A stretch of 64,000 nt of DNA, taken from NCBI RefSeq assembly GCF_049331405.1, contig NZ_CP186275.1:248001-312000 (forward strand). Reading direction: 5' to 3'. Shown piece after piece: positions 10,901-19,274 of the stretch (positions are counted from its first letter, which is position 1; every line of letters begins with the position of its first letter). The stretch comes from PoT sp049331405. Its GTDB lineage: Bacteria; Planctomycetota; Planctomycetia; Isosphaerales; Isosphaeraceae. The notes beneath the pieces were generated by a model that did no database searches, was not told the DNA's origin, and worked only from the letters and a program-made list of their open reading frames with translations. The position numbers and the translations under genes were made by a program.

Positions 10901-10930
10901 GGCGAAGAGGCGCTGGAACGCCTCTTCGCC
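10901..10930. terminator. 12-bp perfect hairpin between convergent genes
   Basis: The arms GGCGAAGAGGCG and CGCCTCTTCGCC enclose the loop CTGGAA. It lies between the end of the FG-GAP gene and the end of the convergent amidase gene. There is no U-tract on either side, so termination is inferred from position and stem strength only. Confidence 0.55.
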
Positions 10931-11032
10931 GAGCACGGCGATTGACGACGCGAGAGCCCGTCCGCGGCGGGCTGAACGGGGCAGGCTTCCCAGAGGCCGG
11001 TCAGGCCGCCCGCGCCGGCGGGGTCGGATCGG

Positions 11033-12085
11033 TCACTTCGACTCGCCGGAGAGCGGCTCGAAGGGCTCGCTCGGCCGGAACGAGGACGAGGCGTCGCCGC
11101 TGTACGTCTCGCCCTTGGAGAGGGCCAGTTTCTTCACCGGGGCGCCCTCGGAGAAGTCCAGGGAAGAGAGCGTCACCCAGCAGACGGTCGGGCTCATGGC
11201 CGAGTCGAAGTAGATGACCCGGTTCTTGGCGTCGATGACCGACCGCCAGATCGTGCTCGCGATGTTCGGCTTGCCCGGCGTGGTGATGCCCAGCGGGACC
11301 GAGACGCCGCGGATGATGCTGAAGAGCGTCGCGACCGCCCGGGTATTCCCCTTGATCTGGGGGATCGACTTGATGAAGTAGGAGGCCCTGACGAAGCGGT
11401 CCGCGGCGCGGTAGGTGCCGGGGAGCATGACATCGCCGCCGACCTCGTCCCAATACTCGTTGATGGCGAGCTGCTTGTCGAACGTCGGCGAGTTCGTCAT
11501 CACCTGGTACTGCCGCCCGTGGTGGATCTTCAGCTTGCCGCCGACGTACTCGAAGACGGCGGTGTCGCCGGTCGGATCCGTGAGGGCCAGGTGCCCCTGC
11601 GCCGGGCTCCCGTTGGGCAGGGTGGGCGCGACGATCGCGAACGGCTCCTTGCGGAGTTCCTCCACGGCCTCGGCGACGGTCGCGAACCGGTCGAGGGCAT
11701 ACTGGCACCACTGGCTGATGCAGAGCAGGGGCCTGGAGCCGTCGGGCGTGCCGTAGTCGGACTCGGCCAGATAGAGGACGTTGGCGACGAGCCCCTTCTC
11801 ATTCATGCCGTCGACGCTGGCGACGTCGTAGATCGTCCCGGCCACGCTGCCATACTTGCTGGTCCAGGCGATCGACTTCGACCCCGCCGCGCCGTCGCGC
11901 TTCATGCCGCGAGGGAAGGCGTAGAGGTTCGACCGCGTGTCCTCCATCCAGTCCATCGACCGGGCCACGATCACCTCGCCCTCCGGCCCGAGATACACGC
12001 ATCGGGTGCAGGCGTCCGCCTCGCGCATCGCGAAGCCCAGCATCGAGGTCGCGGCCAAGAAGGCCGAGAGGATCGTCTTCCACAT
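11033..12085 (-). CDS. Secreted linear amide C-N hydrolase (choloylglycine hydrolase family)
   Basis: A 350-aa Ntn-type hydrolase. A signal peptide of about 25 residues (WKTILSAFLAATSMLGFAMR...ADA) is followed directly by Cys26 in ADA-CTRCVY; cleavage there would expose the N-terminal nucleophile. Other family motifs are VARSMDW (residues about 40-46), MNEKGL, the conserved NSPTFDKQL region and the C-terminal VIYFDSAMSPTVCWVTL. Members cleave linear amide bonds such as those of conjugated bile salts, penicillin V or N-acyl homoserine lactones; the substrate here is unknown. The ATG at 12085 is chosen because it begins the signal peptide; the longer open frame to 12154 has no such support. It stands alone on this strand, next to the AT-richer island. 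Confidence 0.88.
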   Translation of the reverse strand: MWKTILSAFLAATSMLGFAMREADACTRCVYLGPEGEVIVARSMDWMEDTRSNLYAFPRGMKRDGAAGSKSIAWTSKYGSVAGTIYDVASVDGMNEKGLVANVLYLAESDYGTPDGSRPLLCISQWCQYALDRFATVAEAVEELRKEPFAIVAPTLPNGSPAQGHLALTDPTGDTAVFEYVGGKLKIHHGRQYQVMTNSPTFDKQLAINEYWDEVGGDVMLPGTYRAADRFVRASYFIKSIPQIKGNTRAVATLFSIIRGVSVPLGITTPGKPNIASTIWRSVIDAKNRVIYFDSAMSPTVCWVTLSSLDFSEGAPVKKLALSKGETYSGDASSSFRPSEPFEPLSGESK

Positions 12086-12269
12086 GGTTGAGCTATTCCC
12101 CGCAGGTTCCTGAGAAATTCGCGAAGGCCACCGAAGCGGAGTATAGGACAACAAAATCTCTCATGGGGCTCCGGCGAAAAGATTAGGGTAATCGCTTCAA
12201 CGATTGTTCCTCACCTCGAAGACCGTCTCGGGCATCGGGAAATTCCTGTTATTCGTCACGTGAAATGGA

Positions 12270-12297
12270 TTGACCTGATTCAAATGTACAGTATAAT
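12270..12297 (+). promoter_or_regulatory. Sigma-70-type promoter P1 of the retron-like island
   Basis: TTGACC at 12270-12275 and a perfect TATAAT at 12292-12297 are separated by 16 bases. Such a consensus promoter stands out in this GC-rich genome. It would start transcription near 12304, upstream of the structured leader and the three-gene operon. Confidence 0.75.
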
Positions 12298-12323
12298 CAC
12301 GATGAGATTTTGCAGAGCCCTTG

Positions 12324-12352
12324 TTGACCTCCATTTAAACTCGTGGTATAAA
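12324..12352 (+). promoter_or_regulatory. Sigma-70-type promoter P2 of the retron-like island
   Basis: TTGACC at 12324-12329 and TATAAA at 12347-12352 with a 17-base spacer. It lies 54 bases after P1 and shares its TTGACCT -35 sequence. The predicted start is near 12359-12360. Two tandem promoters suggest separate or high-level transcription of the leader. Confidence 0.7.
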
Positions 12353-12358
12353 TTGCTT

Positions 12359-12656
12359 GAACAATCCGATATCTCCCAAGCACATGTGACTTTGTCGCAT
12401 GTTGCCCTTGCGGCTCGACGCCTAGGTGTCGCGAAACGCATGGGCCTGAACCGGTCCGGTCGGTAGAACGTGTTGCACGATGTTTGACACGCGAGCCGAC
12501 TGGAACGCCTCCCCTTGGGACCTCGAGCCGCACTAGAACTGCGAGGAGAGGTTCGAAGGAACTTCTGCAACAGCAAAGCAGAGGTTAGGGAGTGGACGGG
12601 TCGACCCATGGCAGCGTGCCATGGTGACCTCGGCCGCTACCATTGGGGGATTCGAA
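12359..12656 (+). ncRNA. Candidate structured leader / retron msr-msd RNA
   Basis: No gene is supported between promoter P2 and the 88-aa ORF. The segment holds a perfect 10-bp inverted repeat (TGCGGCTCGA at 12409-12418 with TCGAGCCGCA at 12523-12532) enclosing about 104 bases with small internal hairpins, among them GTGTC/GACAC and CGTGT/ACACG pairs. Downstream are a 7-bp stem at 12562-12584 (CTTCTGC/GCAGAGG), the palindrome GGGTCGACCC at 12598-12607 and an 8-bp stem CCATGGCA-GCG-TGCCATGG at 12606-12624. A retron reverse transcriptase needs a nearby msr-msd template RNA and this is the best local candidate. The boundaries, the branching guanosine and the a1/a2 arms are not proved. Confidence 0.4.
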
Positions 12657-12923
12657 ATGAACCTTACTGACCAAGGTCGTGAGGATTTTTCTCGTGAGGA
12701 ATTGTTCCCGAAGTCTCATCTGGAACGACAGCTTCAGTGGCTCATCGAGGCATGGAACCTGCTCGATCTTGAGGAAGATTTCGGTGCGGCCGATAGGGGA
12801 GTCATTACGTCTCTGCGGGAGCAAGTGACGGAGGCTCTGGCGGAATCGCCACCTAACATTGCTCTGGTGGAATCGATTACTGCACGGGTTTTCCTGCTCA
12901 TCCAATCCAACTCTGACTATTGA
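12657..12923 (+). CDS. 88-aa protein, first gene of the retron-like operon
   Basis: I do not recognise this protein. It is 88 aa, acidic and probably all-helical (HLERQLQWLIEAWNLLDLEE; VESITARVFLLIQSN), with no signal peptide, no membrane segment and no known catalytic motif. The ATG at 12657 is preferred because GGGGG lies about 8 bases upstream; an in-frame ATG at 12621 falls inside a strong hairpin. Its stop overlaps a possible TTG start of the next gene, and base composition is much less GC-rich than the flanking genome. As the leading gene of an operon with an XRE protein and a retron-type reverse transcriptase, it is a candidate effector or antitoxin. That is inference only. Confidence 0.65.
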   Translation: MNLTDQGREDFSREELFPKSHLERQLQWLIEAWNLLDLEEDFGAADRGVITSLREQVTEALAESPPNIALVESITARVFLLIQSNSDY

Positions 12924-12964
12924 CTCCCCTTCTCCTTTACTGCCAGCATCAATGGATGGTGGTC

Positions 12965-13282
12965 ATGATATATGTTGGCAAGACAGCCCGGCAAGTCCGC
13001 GAATCGCTTGGCTTGACCCAGCATGAGTTGGCAGAGCGCCTCGGAATCACGAACGTCCATCTCTCCCACATTGAAAACAATAAGGCGTATCCATCTCCGG
13101 CCTTGCTGGCTCGATTCCAGGAACTTTTTGAAATCGACCTTTATGTCGTGGCATGGTGTCTATACGGAGACACGGCCTCGCTCCCGAAGGCGGTGCGAGA
13201 GTCTGCTGACCGGCTTGCCCAAGCCTGGAAAGAGAAACTCGGCGAGGTTATTGCGCGTCACCGCAACGTCAGGGCGGTCTAA
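12965..13282 (+). CDS. XRE-family helix-turn-helix protein of the retron-like operon
   Basis: About 105 aa. Residues about 5-55 form a classic HTH_3/XRE domain (TARQVRESLGLTQHELAERL, then NVHLSHIENNKAYPSP). A C-terminal helical tail of about 45 residues follows (ESADRLAQAWKEKL). The start is uncertain: ATG 12965 is used because the HTH begins directly after it; ATG 12956 and a TTG at 12920 that would overlap the previous stop are alternatives. The stop codon overlaps the next start as TAATG at 13280-13284, so translation is probably coupled to the reverse transcriptase. HTH proteins are known partners of some retron reverse transcriptases and may autoregulate the operon or act as the toxic or sensing component; neither is shown here. 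Confidence 0.85.
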   Translation: MIYVGKTARQVRESLGLTQHELAERLGITNVHLSHIENNKAYPSPALLARFQELFEIDLYVVAWCLYGDTASLPKAVRESADRLAQAWKEKLGEVIARHRNVRAV

Positions 13283-14256
13283 TGTTGCGTCTGCGGTTTC
13301 GAACCGTTGATAGCCTTGCCTCCGCACTGGGCACACCACCAAAGAAACTTCAGGAAGTTGCCGGCTCAACGGAGAAATACGTCAAGAGAAAGACGATACT
13401 TGGGAAAAGGCCCGGCAAGCGTGATCGAGAGGTTATCTGCGTCGCTGGCCCACTTCGCCAGTTGCAGTTCAACCTTCACACCCGTATACTTCGCCCTCGT
13501 CACCGTCCCTCAGTGCATAGCCATGGTGGCATCAAGGGGCGTAATATCAAAACTAACGCTGAGCCACATCTTAGCTCCGTGTTCGTTTACTGTGCGGACA
13601 TCGCAAACTTTTATCCAAGTATCCACTATAGTCGCGTCTACGACCTGTTTGCCAACCAATTTGAGTGTGCCCCCGATGTTGCCCGCATCCTGACCAGACT
13701 CTGCACCTTCGACCATCACCTAGCTATTGGTCTTATCACCAGTCCCATCCTCGCCGACTGCATGCTTGACAAAGTGGACCGAAGAGTCGAGGGCATGTGC
13801 CACAAGCACAATCTGGTCTACACCAGGTTTGTCGACGACCTCACAATCTCGGGCATTTACGACATCAAGTCGGGAGCCACACAGCGGATTGTTGGGGAGA
13901 TCCTGCAATGCCACGGCTTTTCGCTAAGTGAATCTAAGAACGAGGTGAGGCGGTTCTCCGACGAAGGCACTGGAATGACAGGATTGCGCAATAAGGGAGG
14001 ACGACTTGATGTCCAAAAGCAGTATGTCGAGAACCTACAGGGCTTGCTATCGGACTGTGAGCGGCTGGCGCAAGGTGAAATACCCGTTGGAGAATATGCT
14101 ACGAAAGATCAAATCGGCGGCAAAATCAGCTTCGTGCGATGGATAAATCGTGGTCATTTGGCCGTGCTCTGGCGACGATTTCGAGCAATCGATTGGAGGG
14201 CTGTAGATCGAGAAGCCGAGCGACTTGGATTAGTCTCTAATCCTAGCATGGCGTAG
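13282..14256 (+). CDS. Retron-type reverse transcriptase
   Basis: A 324-aa RT with retron hallmarks. The retron X-region motif NAxxH is present as NAEPH (residues 92-96). RT block 3 is CADIANFYPSI with catalytic D106. Block 4 is IGLITSPILAD (150-160) in place of the usual QGxPTSP. Block 5 is YTRFVDDLTISG with catalytic D185-D186, so FVDD replaces YADD. Block 6 is HGFSLSESKNEVRRF, and the Y-region VTG motif appears as MTG (232-234) in MTGLRNKGG. Length matches retron RTs (about 300-350 aa). There is no maturase or HNH domain and no template/variable repeat pair, which argues against group II intron or DGR origin. It would copy part of a linked RNA into multicopy single-stranded DNA, typically in anti-phage defence. 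The start ATG overlaps the preceding stop by one base. Composition suggests horizontal acquisition. Confidence 0.93.
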   Translation: MLRLRFRTVDSLASALGTPPKKLQEVAGSTEKYVKRKTILGKRPGKRDREVICVAGPLRQLQFNLHTRILRPRHRPSVHSHGGIKGRNIKTNAEPHLSSVFVYCADIANFYPSIHYSRVYDLFANQFECAPDVARILTRLCTFDHHLAIGLITSPILADCMLDKVDRRVEGMCHKHNLVYTRFVDDLTISGIYDIKSGATQRIVGEILQCHGFSLSESKNEVRRFSDEGTGMTGLRNKGGRLDVQKQYVENLQGLLSDCERLAQGEIPVGEYATKDQIGGKISFVRWINRGHLAVLWRRFRAIDWRAVDREAERLGLVSNPSMA

Positions 14257-14477
14257 CAGGCTCACACGATTCGTATGTTGATATAATAAAATTAGATCCA
14301 AATAACTGCCAATAAAAGTCGTCGAAAAGGCATGGGGCCGGAGAGTGGGTATGAGTGTTTTCGTTGATTGGTCATCAAACATCGTGATGGCATCAGCCCC
14401 AGCGATTGATCGACGCCTATCAGCCATTCACCAAGTTCAACCGCAATCGTTCTAGCTACCTTCGCGATGTAGTAAGG

Positions 14478-15989
14478 TTAAGGCTTCGCGTCGGGGGTGG
14501 GCGGCTCGAGGCTCGACAGGAGCCTCTTGCCCTCGGCGGCGAAGGCTGTCGCCTCGCTGGAGCGGCGGGCGGCCTGCCTGGTGCGAAGCTCGACCTCTTC
14601 CAACTCGGCCCGCTTCCTGTCCAGTTCCGCCGCGCGGACGTCGACGTCCTTCTGCGAGAGGCTGAGTTCGTTCGGACTGACCACCTTGTTCGCGACGTTC
14701 CTCGCGGTGGATTCGTGGAGTTGCGTGACCTTCGCGAGCTGGGCTCCCGCCGCCTTGACCTCGGCCTGCTTGATCCGGATCTGGATTCGGAGCAGGTCGA
14801 GCTCATCCCGGAGGTCATCCGCGAAGGCATCCAGCTCGGCCGCGAGACCGTCCACCTCGCCTCGTGCCATGGCGATCGGCTCGAAATCGATCAAGGCCGC
14901 GCCGTATTTCTTCGTGAGCGATTGCAGATTCGTCGCCGCAGTCTTCAGCCTGATCAACAAGACGCGCGACGTGCTCACGCCCGATCGGCCGTTCAACCTT
15001 GGCAGGTCGTCCCGACCGCGACCCGACGCGCCTGCCGGTGCGACGGCCGACACGCCAGGCTCGGACGTTTGCACCTTGGACTCCGGCGCAGCCACCGGCT
15101 TCGGCTCGTCCGTCTGCGCCTTCGTCGAGACGTACCCCACGCCGGCGGTGCCGACGAGCGCGGCGGCGATCAAGGAGGCGGCAATCATCGTCGTTTTCAT
15201 CGCGGTCATCTCCCCGAGTGTCTTCCCGACCAGGGCGGCGACGGCGACCGGGACCGTCCCGGCCACTCCCGCCCGGATCGCCATGCCGACCGTCGCCGAG
15301 GCCAGGGCCGTCGGCACGGCGACCGTGGCTTCCGCGAGCCCCGAGGCCGCGAGGATCGCGACCGACGGGGCCACGCCTCGCCGCAAGAGACGAGGCCGGA
15401 GCCTGTCCCGGGCCCCCGCCAGGCGGCTCCGCACCGTGCCGACCGGCCAGCCGAGCTGGCTCGCGGCCTGGTCGTGCGTCAGGCCCTCGAAGTAGCAGAG
15501 GACCAGCGGCGCCCGATACTTCTCCGGCAGTCGACCGACCTCCTCATGGACGATCGGCGCCGCGTCGAGGCGATCGACCTCCGCCATCGATCCCCCCGAC
15601 TCCCGAGCCTGCCCGTCGGCGACGTGCCCCCGATCCCGCAGCCTCGCCGCGCGTCTCCTGGCCGAGCGGGCGACCCGGAGCGCCACGCCATAGAGCCAGG
15701 GGCCCACCGACGCCTGCTTGCGGATCGCCCTTGCCCGACGCACGAGGATCAGGAATGTCGCCTGGAAGGCGTCGTCGGCGTCGTTCGACTCGCGGAGCAC
15801 CTCGCGACAGACCCGCCAGACCATCGGCCCATGCCTCTCCACCAGCGCCGCGAAAGCCAACTCGGCGGCCGGATCCCCTTGCGCGAGGAATCGATCGAGC
15901 AATTCGCCATCCGAGAGCCCCGCGACGCTCCCGGCCTCGAACAGCGTCCGAAGCTCCGCCTCCACGACGATCTTGCTTCCTCTCGCCAC
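14478..15989 (-). CDS. ECF sigma factor with TM helix and coiled-coil C-terminal extension
   Basis: About 503 aa. Sigma region 2 spans about residues 45-110 (VERHGPMVWRVCREVL, then DADDAFQATFLILVRR) and region 4 about 145-205 (LPEKYRAPLVLCYFEGLTHD, WPVGTVRSRLAGARDRL). An Ala/Val-rich stretch leads into a transmembrane helix at about 265-287 (MIAASLIAAALVGTAGVGYV). The distal 200 residues contain a long coiled coil (DDLRDELDLLRIQIRIKQAE; KDVDVRAAELDRKRAELEEV). This makes a one-component, membrane-tethered sigma factor of the type common in planctomycetes, presumably sensing an envelope signal. The GTG at 15989 is used because relatives start at MARG; the frame continues to 16052. No anti-sigma gene is adjacent. 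Confidence 0.88.
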   Translation of the reverse strand: MARGSKIVVEAELRTLFEAGSVAGLSDGELLDRFLAQGDPAAELAFAALVERHGPMVWRVCREVLRESNDADDAFQATFLILVRRARAIRKQASVGPWLYGVALRVARSARRRAARLRDRGHVADGQARESGGSMAEVDRLDAAPIVHEEVGRLPEKYRAPLVLCYFEGLTHDQAASQLGWPVGTVRSRLAGARDRLRPRLLRRGVAPSVAILAASGLAEATVAVPTALASATVGMAIRAGVAGTVPVAVAALVGKTLGEMTAMKTTMIAASLIAAALVGTAGVGYVSTKAQTDEPKPVAAPESKVQTSEPGVSAVAPAGASGRGRDDLPRLNGRSGVSTSRVLLIRLKTAATNLQSLTKKYGAALIDFEPIAMARGEVDGLAAELDAFADDLRDELDLLRIQIRIKQAEVKAAGAQLAKVTQLHESTARNVANKVVSPNELSLSQKDVDVRAAELDRKRAELEEVELRTRQAARRSSEATAFAAEGKRLLSSLEPPTPDAKP

Positions 15990-16269
15990 GGGTTGTCGCT
16001 CCCCAGTCGAACCGCGAATTCTGCGAGTAGTGGCGCGAGGATGGCCGGCCAATCTGACTCATTCGAAAAAATTCTCGGGAAGCGCCGCCCGCCTCATCGC
16101 CCGCCTCATTCGCAACATTCAGGTGAAGCCCCGAGTCTATCCCTCCGGACGATCTCCAGGGTAGTTGCGAAGCTTAAACCTTGCACGATCTGTAAATTTT
16201 CAACCACAACCGAACATAAGCGCCATTACCAGACCTTGAGATGCCAAGAAACCCTGGCTCCTAAAGGTA

Positions 16270-17106
16270 TTGTGTCTACTACAGAAGTTTGCCGTTATCA
16301 GACGTAGGTTCGCCTCCCCCGTTACGGCTCCCTGTCACCACAACCGCTCGAGCAGGTTCGGGCTCGGTCTTTACGACGATCGACGCTTCGTCGTCCTGCT
16401 CCTGACCGCCATCCTCACCCAGCCGCTGCGGACCGTAGGCGACCTCGCACCGGGGCATCGCATCGATTATCAGCGCGTCCTCTCGCGGGCACCGTGGTCG
16501 GGCCTGAGGCCCGGCTGCACCCTCGCCCGCCTGATCCTCGATCGCCTCCACCCGCGCGGGCCCGTATTCCTCGTCGGCGACGACACCGTCGACGGCCACC
16601 CAGGCCGGTGCCTCTACGGCAAGGCCCGACACCGCGACCCGGTCCGCTCCTCCCACGCCTATACCGCCCGGGAATACGGCCACCGCCGGGTCGTCCTGGC
16701 GGTCCTCGTCCGATTGCCCGGCACGAGCCGCCCCTGGGCGTTGCCGGTGATCGTGGACCTGTATCGCTCCGAGGAGGACGACCGCCGACGCGGCCGGCCG
16801 CACCGCACGCCGGCCCGGCTCATGTGCCGGCTGCTGCGGGCCCTGATGATGGAGTTCCCCGGCCGACGCTCCGTCTTCGTCGGCGACTCGGGCTACGGCT
16901 CGCACGAGGTCGCGCGCCTCTGCCATCGCCATAGGTCCCGGCTGTCGCCGGTGAGCGAGCTCCACCCCGAGGCCAACCTCTTCGAGCCCCCGCCTCCCTA
17001 CGGCGGCTTGGGCCGGCCGCGGGCCAAGGGGGCCGCCGGCCCAAGCCCCGCGAGGGGGTGGAGGCCGCGCGGAGTCCATGGGGCCTCGTCGTTGAAGCAG
17101 AGCTGA
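16270..17106 (+). pseudogene. Truncated IS701-like DDE transposase
   Basis: A fragment of a DDE transposase. Recognisable parts are RRFVVLLLTAILTQP, the first catalytic Asp region LVGDDTVDGHPG, KARHRDPVRSSHAYTA, RPWALPVIVDLYRSEEDDRR and the second Asp region FVGDSGYGSHEVAR. The reading stays similar to the family up to GRPRAKG at about residue 255, then runs into unrelated proline/arginine-rich sequence and stops, so the last catalytic Glu and the C-terminus are missing. The N-terminal 30 residues also look extraneous. No terminal inverted repeats were found. It is a dead insertion remnant between the ECF sigma gene and the sigma-54 activator. Confidence 0.8.
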
Positions 17107-17365
17107 CGCGTGCCCTCGACCGCAAATCTGTCGCCGCGGGGCGTTGGTGGGACTCTCAGCAGTCCTCACCGTAACGGCCCAACTTGACGTGGCGGAGGTC
17201 GTCCACGAGGCGGAACATGCGGGTGTTTCGCGCCCGGATCGAATAAAGGGCTGCCTCGACTCGTCTTCGGATCAGGGAACGATTCGCCGGTAACGGGTCG
17301 GCGCCTGCGTGAGCGATGTCGGTCGCATCCGAGCGATCGCCGGCGGCCTGATGGTGGAAGACGGG

Positions 17366-19273
17366 ATGAAGACGCTTCCGCCGGCCATTGACGACGAGAT
17401 CGCCGCGCTGCGGGCCATCGTCGAGGGGACGGCGCGGAGCACGGGGGAGGACTTCTTCGGCTCCCTCGTCAAGCACCTCGCGTCCACGATCGGAGTCAGC
17501 TTCGCCTTCGTCGCCGAGTTCGCCGGGTCCGCGACGCGAGCCAGGACCCTCGCGTACTGGGGTCGGGGGGATATCCTCCCGAACATCGAATTCGGGCTCG
17601 CGGGGACGCCTTGCGAGGACGTGGTGCGCGGGGGGCTCTGCCACCATCCGCTCGGGGTCCGGGGGAAGTTCCCCGAGGATCGGGGGCTGACCGAGTTGGG
17701 GATCGAGAGCTACCTCGGCGTCCCGCTGCTCGACGGCGAGGGGAACGTCCTCGGGCACCTGGCCGTGTTCGACGAGCGGCCCATGCCGCCCGAGCCCCGG
17801 CGCCTCTTCATCTTCAGGATCTTCGCCGCCCGGGCCGCCGTCGAGCTGGAGCGGTTGCGCGTCGAGCGGCGGCTGGTCGAGAGCGAACGCCGCTACCGCG
17901 AGCTGTACGAAGAGGCGCCGAATGCTTATATGTCGCTCGGGACGGACCTCCGCACGATCAGCGTGAACCGCCCCGCGACGGAGCTGCTCGGCTATCCCGC
18001 CGAATCGCTGCTCGGCTCGGGCATCATGGAGCATTTCGCGGACACGCCCAGCGGCCGCATCAGGGCCGAGGAAGCCTTCCGGGACGGGCTCGCCGGCGAG
18101 GAGATCTCGGGGCTGGAGCTGGAGATGCGGAGGCGGGACGGGGCCCCGCTCTGGGTCAACCTCTGGATGCGGCCGATGCGGGGCGACGACGGGGCCATCC
18201 GCGCCGTGCACTCGACCTGGATCGACGTCACCGACCGGCTGCTGGCCGAGGCCGAGCGCGCCCGCCTGGCCGAGGAGAACCGGTACCTCCAGCAGGAGAT
18301 CAAGGCGGCCCACAACTTCGACGAGATCGTCGGCCGGAGCCCCGCGCTGATCTCCGTGCTCGACAAGGTCCGCCGCGTCGCCCCCACGGATGCGACCGTC
18401 CTGATCTATGGCGAGACCGGCACCGGCAAGGAGCTGATCGCCCGCGCGGTCCATTCCGAAAGCCGGCGCGCGGACAAGCCCCTGATCAAGATCAACTGCG
18501 CGGCGCTTCCCGCCGGGCTGGTGGAGAGCGAGCTGTTCGGCCACGAGAAGGGGGCGTTCACCGGCGCGATCGCCCGGAGGGTCGGCCGGTTCGAGCTGGC
18601 GGACGGCGGCTCGATCTTCCTCGACGAGGTCGGCGAGCTGCCCCTGGAGACGCAGGCCAAGCTCCTGCGCGTCCTGCAGGAGCACGAGTTCGACACGGTC
18701 GGCGGGGCCGAGCCGAGGCGGGTGGACGTGCGGGTCATCGCCGCGACCAACCGCGACCTGCTGAAGGCGGTCCGCGAGCAGAAGTTCCGGGAGGACCTCT
18801 ACTACCGCCTCGGCGTCTTCCCGATCCAGCTCCCGCCGCTCCGCGATCGTGCCTCGGACATCCCGCTCCTCGCCAGGTTCCTCCTCGAGAAATACGCCGG
18901 CCGGGTCGGCAAGCGATTCGAGGGGATCGAGCCGGCCACGCTCGCCAGGCTCGGGGCGTACCGTTGGCCGGGGAACATCCGGGAGCTGGAGAACGTCATC
19001 GAGCGGGGGGTGATCCTCGCGCAAGGCCCGACGCTCGACCTCGATCCCGAGGTCCTCGGCCTCCCCGATCCGGCACCCGTCGCGGAAACCTCGGGCTCCC
19101 TCAGTTCCCTCGAGGAGGTCGAGACCGGTCACATCCTCAAGGCGCTCCGCCAGGCCCGGTGGGTCATCGAAGGCCCTCGAGGAGCCGCCGCCGTCCTCGG
19201 GCTCCACCCCAACACCCTGCGGAGCCGGCTGAAGAAGCTCGGCCTCTCGCGGCCTCCCCACGAACCCTCGTAG
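17366..19273 (+). CDS. Sigma-54-dependent activator with GAF and PAS domains
   Basis: About 635 aa. Order: a GAF-like sensor domain (about residues 20-165), a PAS domain (about 172-290), a short coiled linker, an AAA+ sigma-54 interaction domain with Walker A GETGTGKE (about 349-356), the sigma-54-contacting loop GAFTGA (396-401), Walker B GGSIFLDEVGE (about 414-424) and RWPGNIRELENVIERG, and a C-terminal Fis-type HTH (LGLHPNTLRSRLKKLGL). It resembles FhlA/NorR-like activators that respond to a small molecule or redox cue by GAF/PAS rather than by phosphorylation. The ATG at 17366 follows GGAAGA; ATG 17351 and GTG 17309 are alternatives. It lies just upstream of the redox cluster, which it might control, but no correctly spaced -24/-12 site was found there. 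Confidence 0.92.
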   Translation: MKTLPPAIDDEIAALRAIVEGTARSTGEDFFGSLVKHLASTIGVSFAFVAEFAGSATRARTLAYWGRGDILPNIEFGLAGTPCEDVVRGGLCHHPLGVRGKFPEDRGLTELGIESYLGVPLLDGEGNVLGHLAVFDERPMPPEPRRLFIFRIFAARAAVELERLRVERRLVESERRYRELYEEAPNAYMSLGTDLRTISVNRPATELLGYPAESLLGSGIMEHFADTPSGRIRAEEAFRDGLAGEEISGLELEMRRRDGAPLWVNLWMRPMRGDDGAIRAVHSTWIDVTDRLLAEAERARLAEENRYLQQEIKAAHNFDEIVGRSPALISVLDKVRRVAPTDATVLIYGETGTGKELIARAVHSESRRADKPLIKINCAALPAGLVESELFGHEKGAFTGAIARRVGRFELADGGSIFLDEVGELPLETQAKLLRVLQEHEFDTVGGAEPRRVDVRVIAATNRDLLKAVREQKFREDLYYRLGVFPIQLPPLRDRASDIPLLARFLLEKYAGRVGKRFEGIEPATLARLGAYRWPGNIRELENVIERGVILAQGPTLDLDPEVLGLPDPAPVAETSGSLSSLEEVETGHILKALRQARWVIEGPRGAAAVLGLHPNTLRSRLKKLGLSRPPHEPS

Positions 19274-19274
19274 C

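Noticed and set aside
12545..12570. A tRNA T-loop-like GGTTCGA motif
   Set aside because: No acceptor stem, anticodon arm or cloverleaf can be drawn around it. No tRNA or rRNA was found anywhere in the window.
13282..14256. Reverse transcriptase as part of a diversity-generating retroelement or group II intron
   Set aside because: No template/variable repeat pair, no accessory Avd-like gene, no maturase or HNH domain, and the retron NAxxH motif is present.
14230..14427. A 65-aa minus-strand ORF after the reverse transcriptase
   Set aside because: It overlaps the end of the RT gene, has no ribosome site and shows no protein-like pattern. The segment is better treated as AT-rich non-coding sequence at the island's edge.
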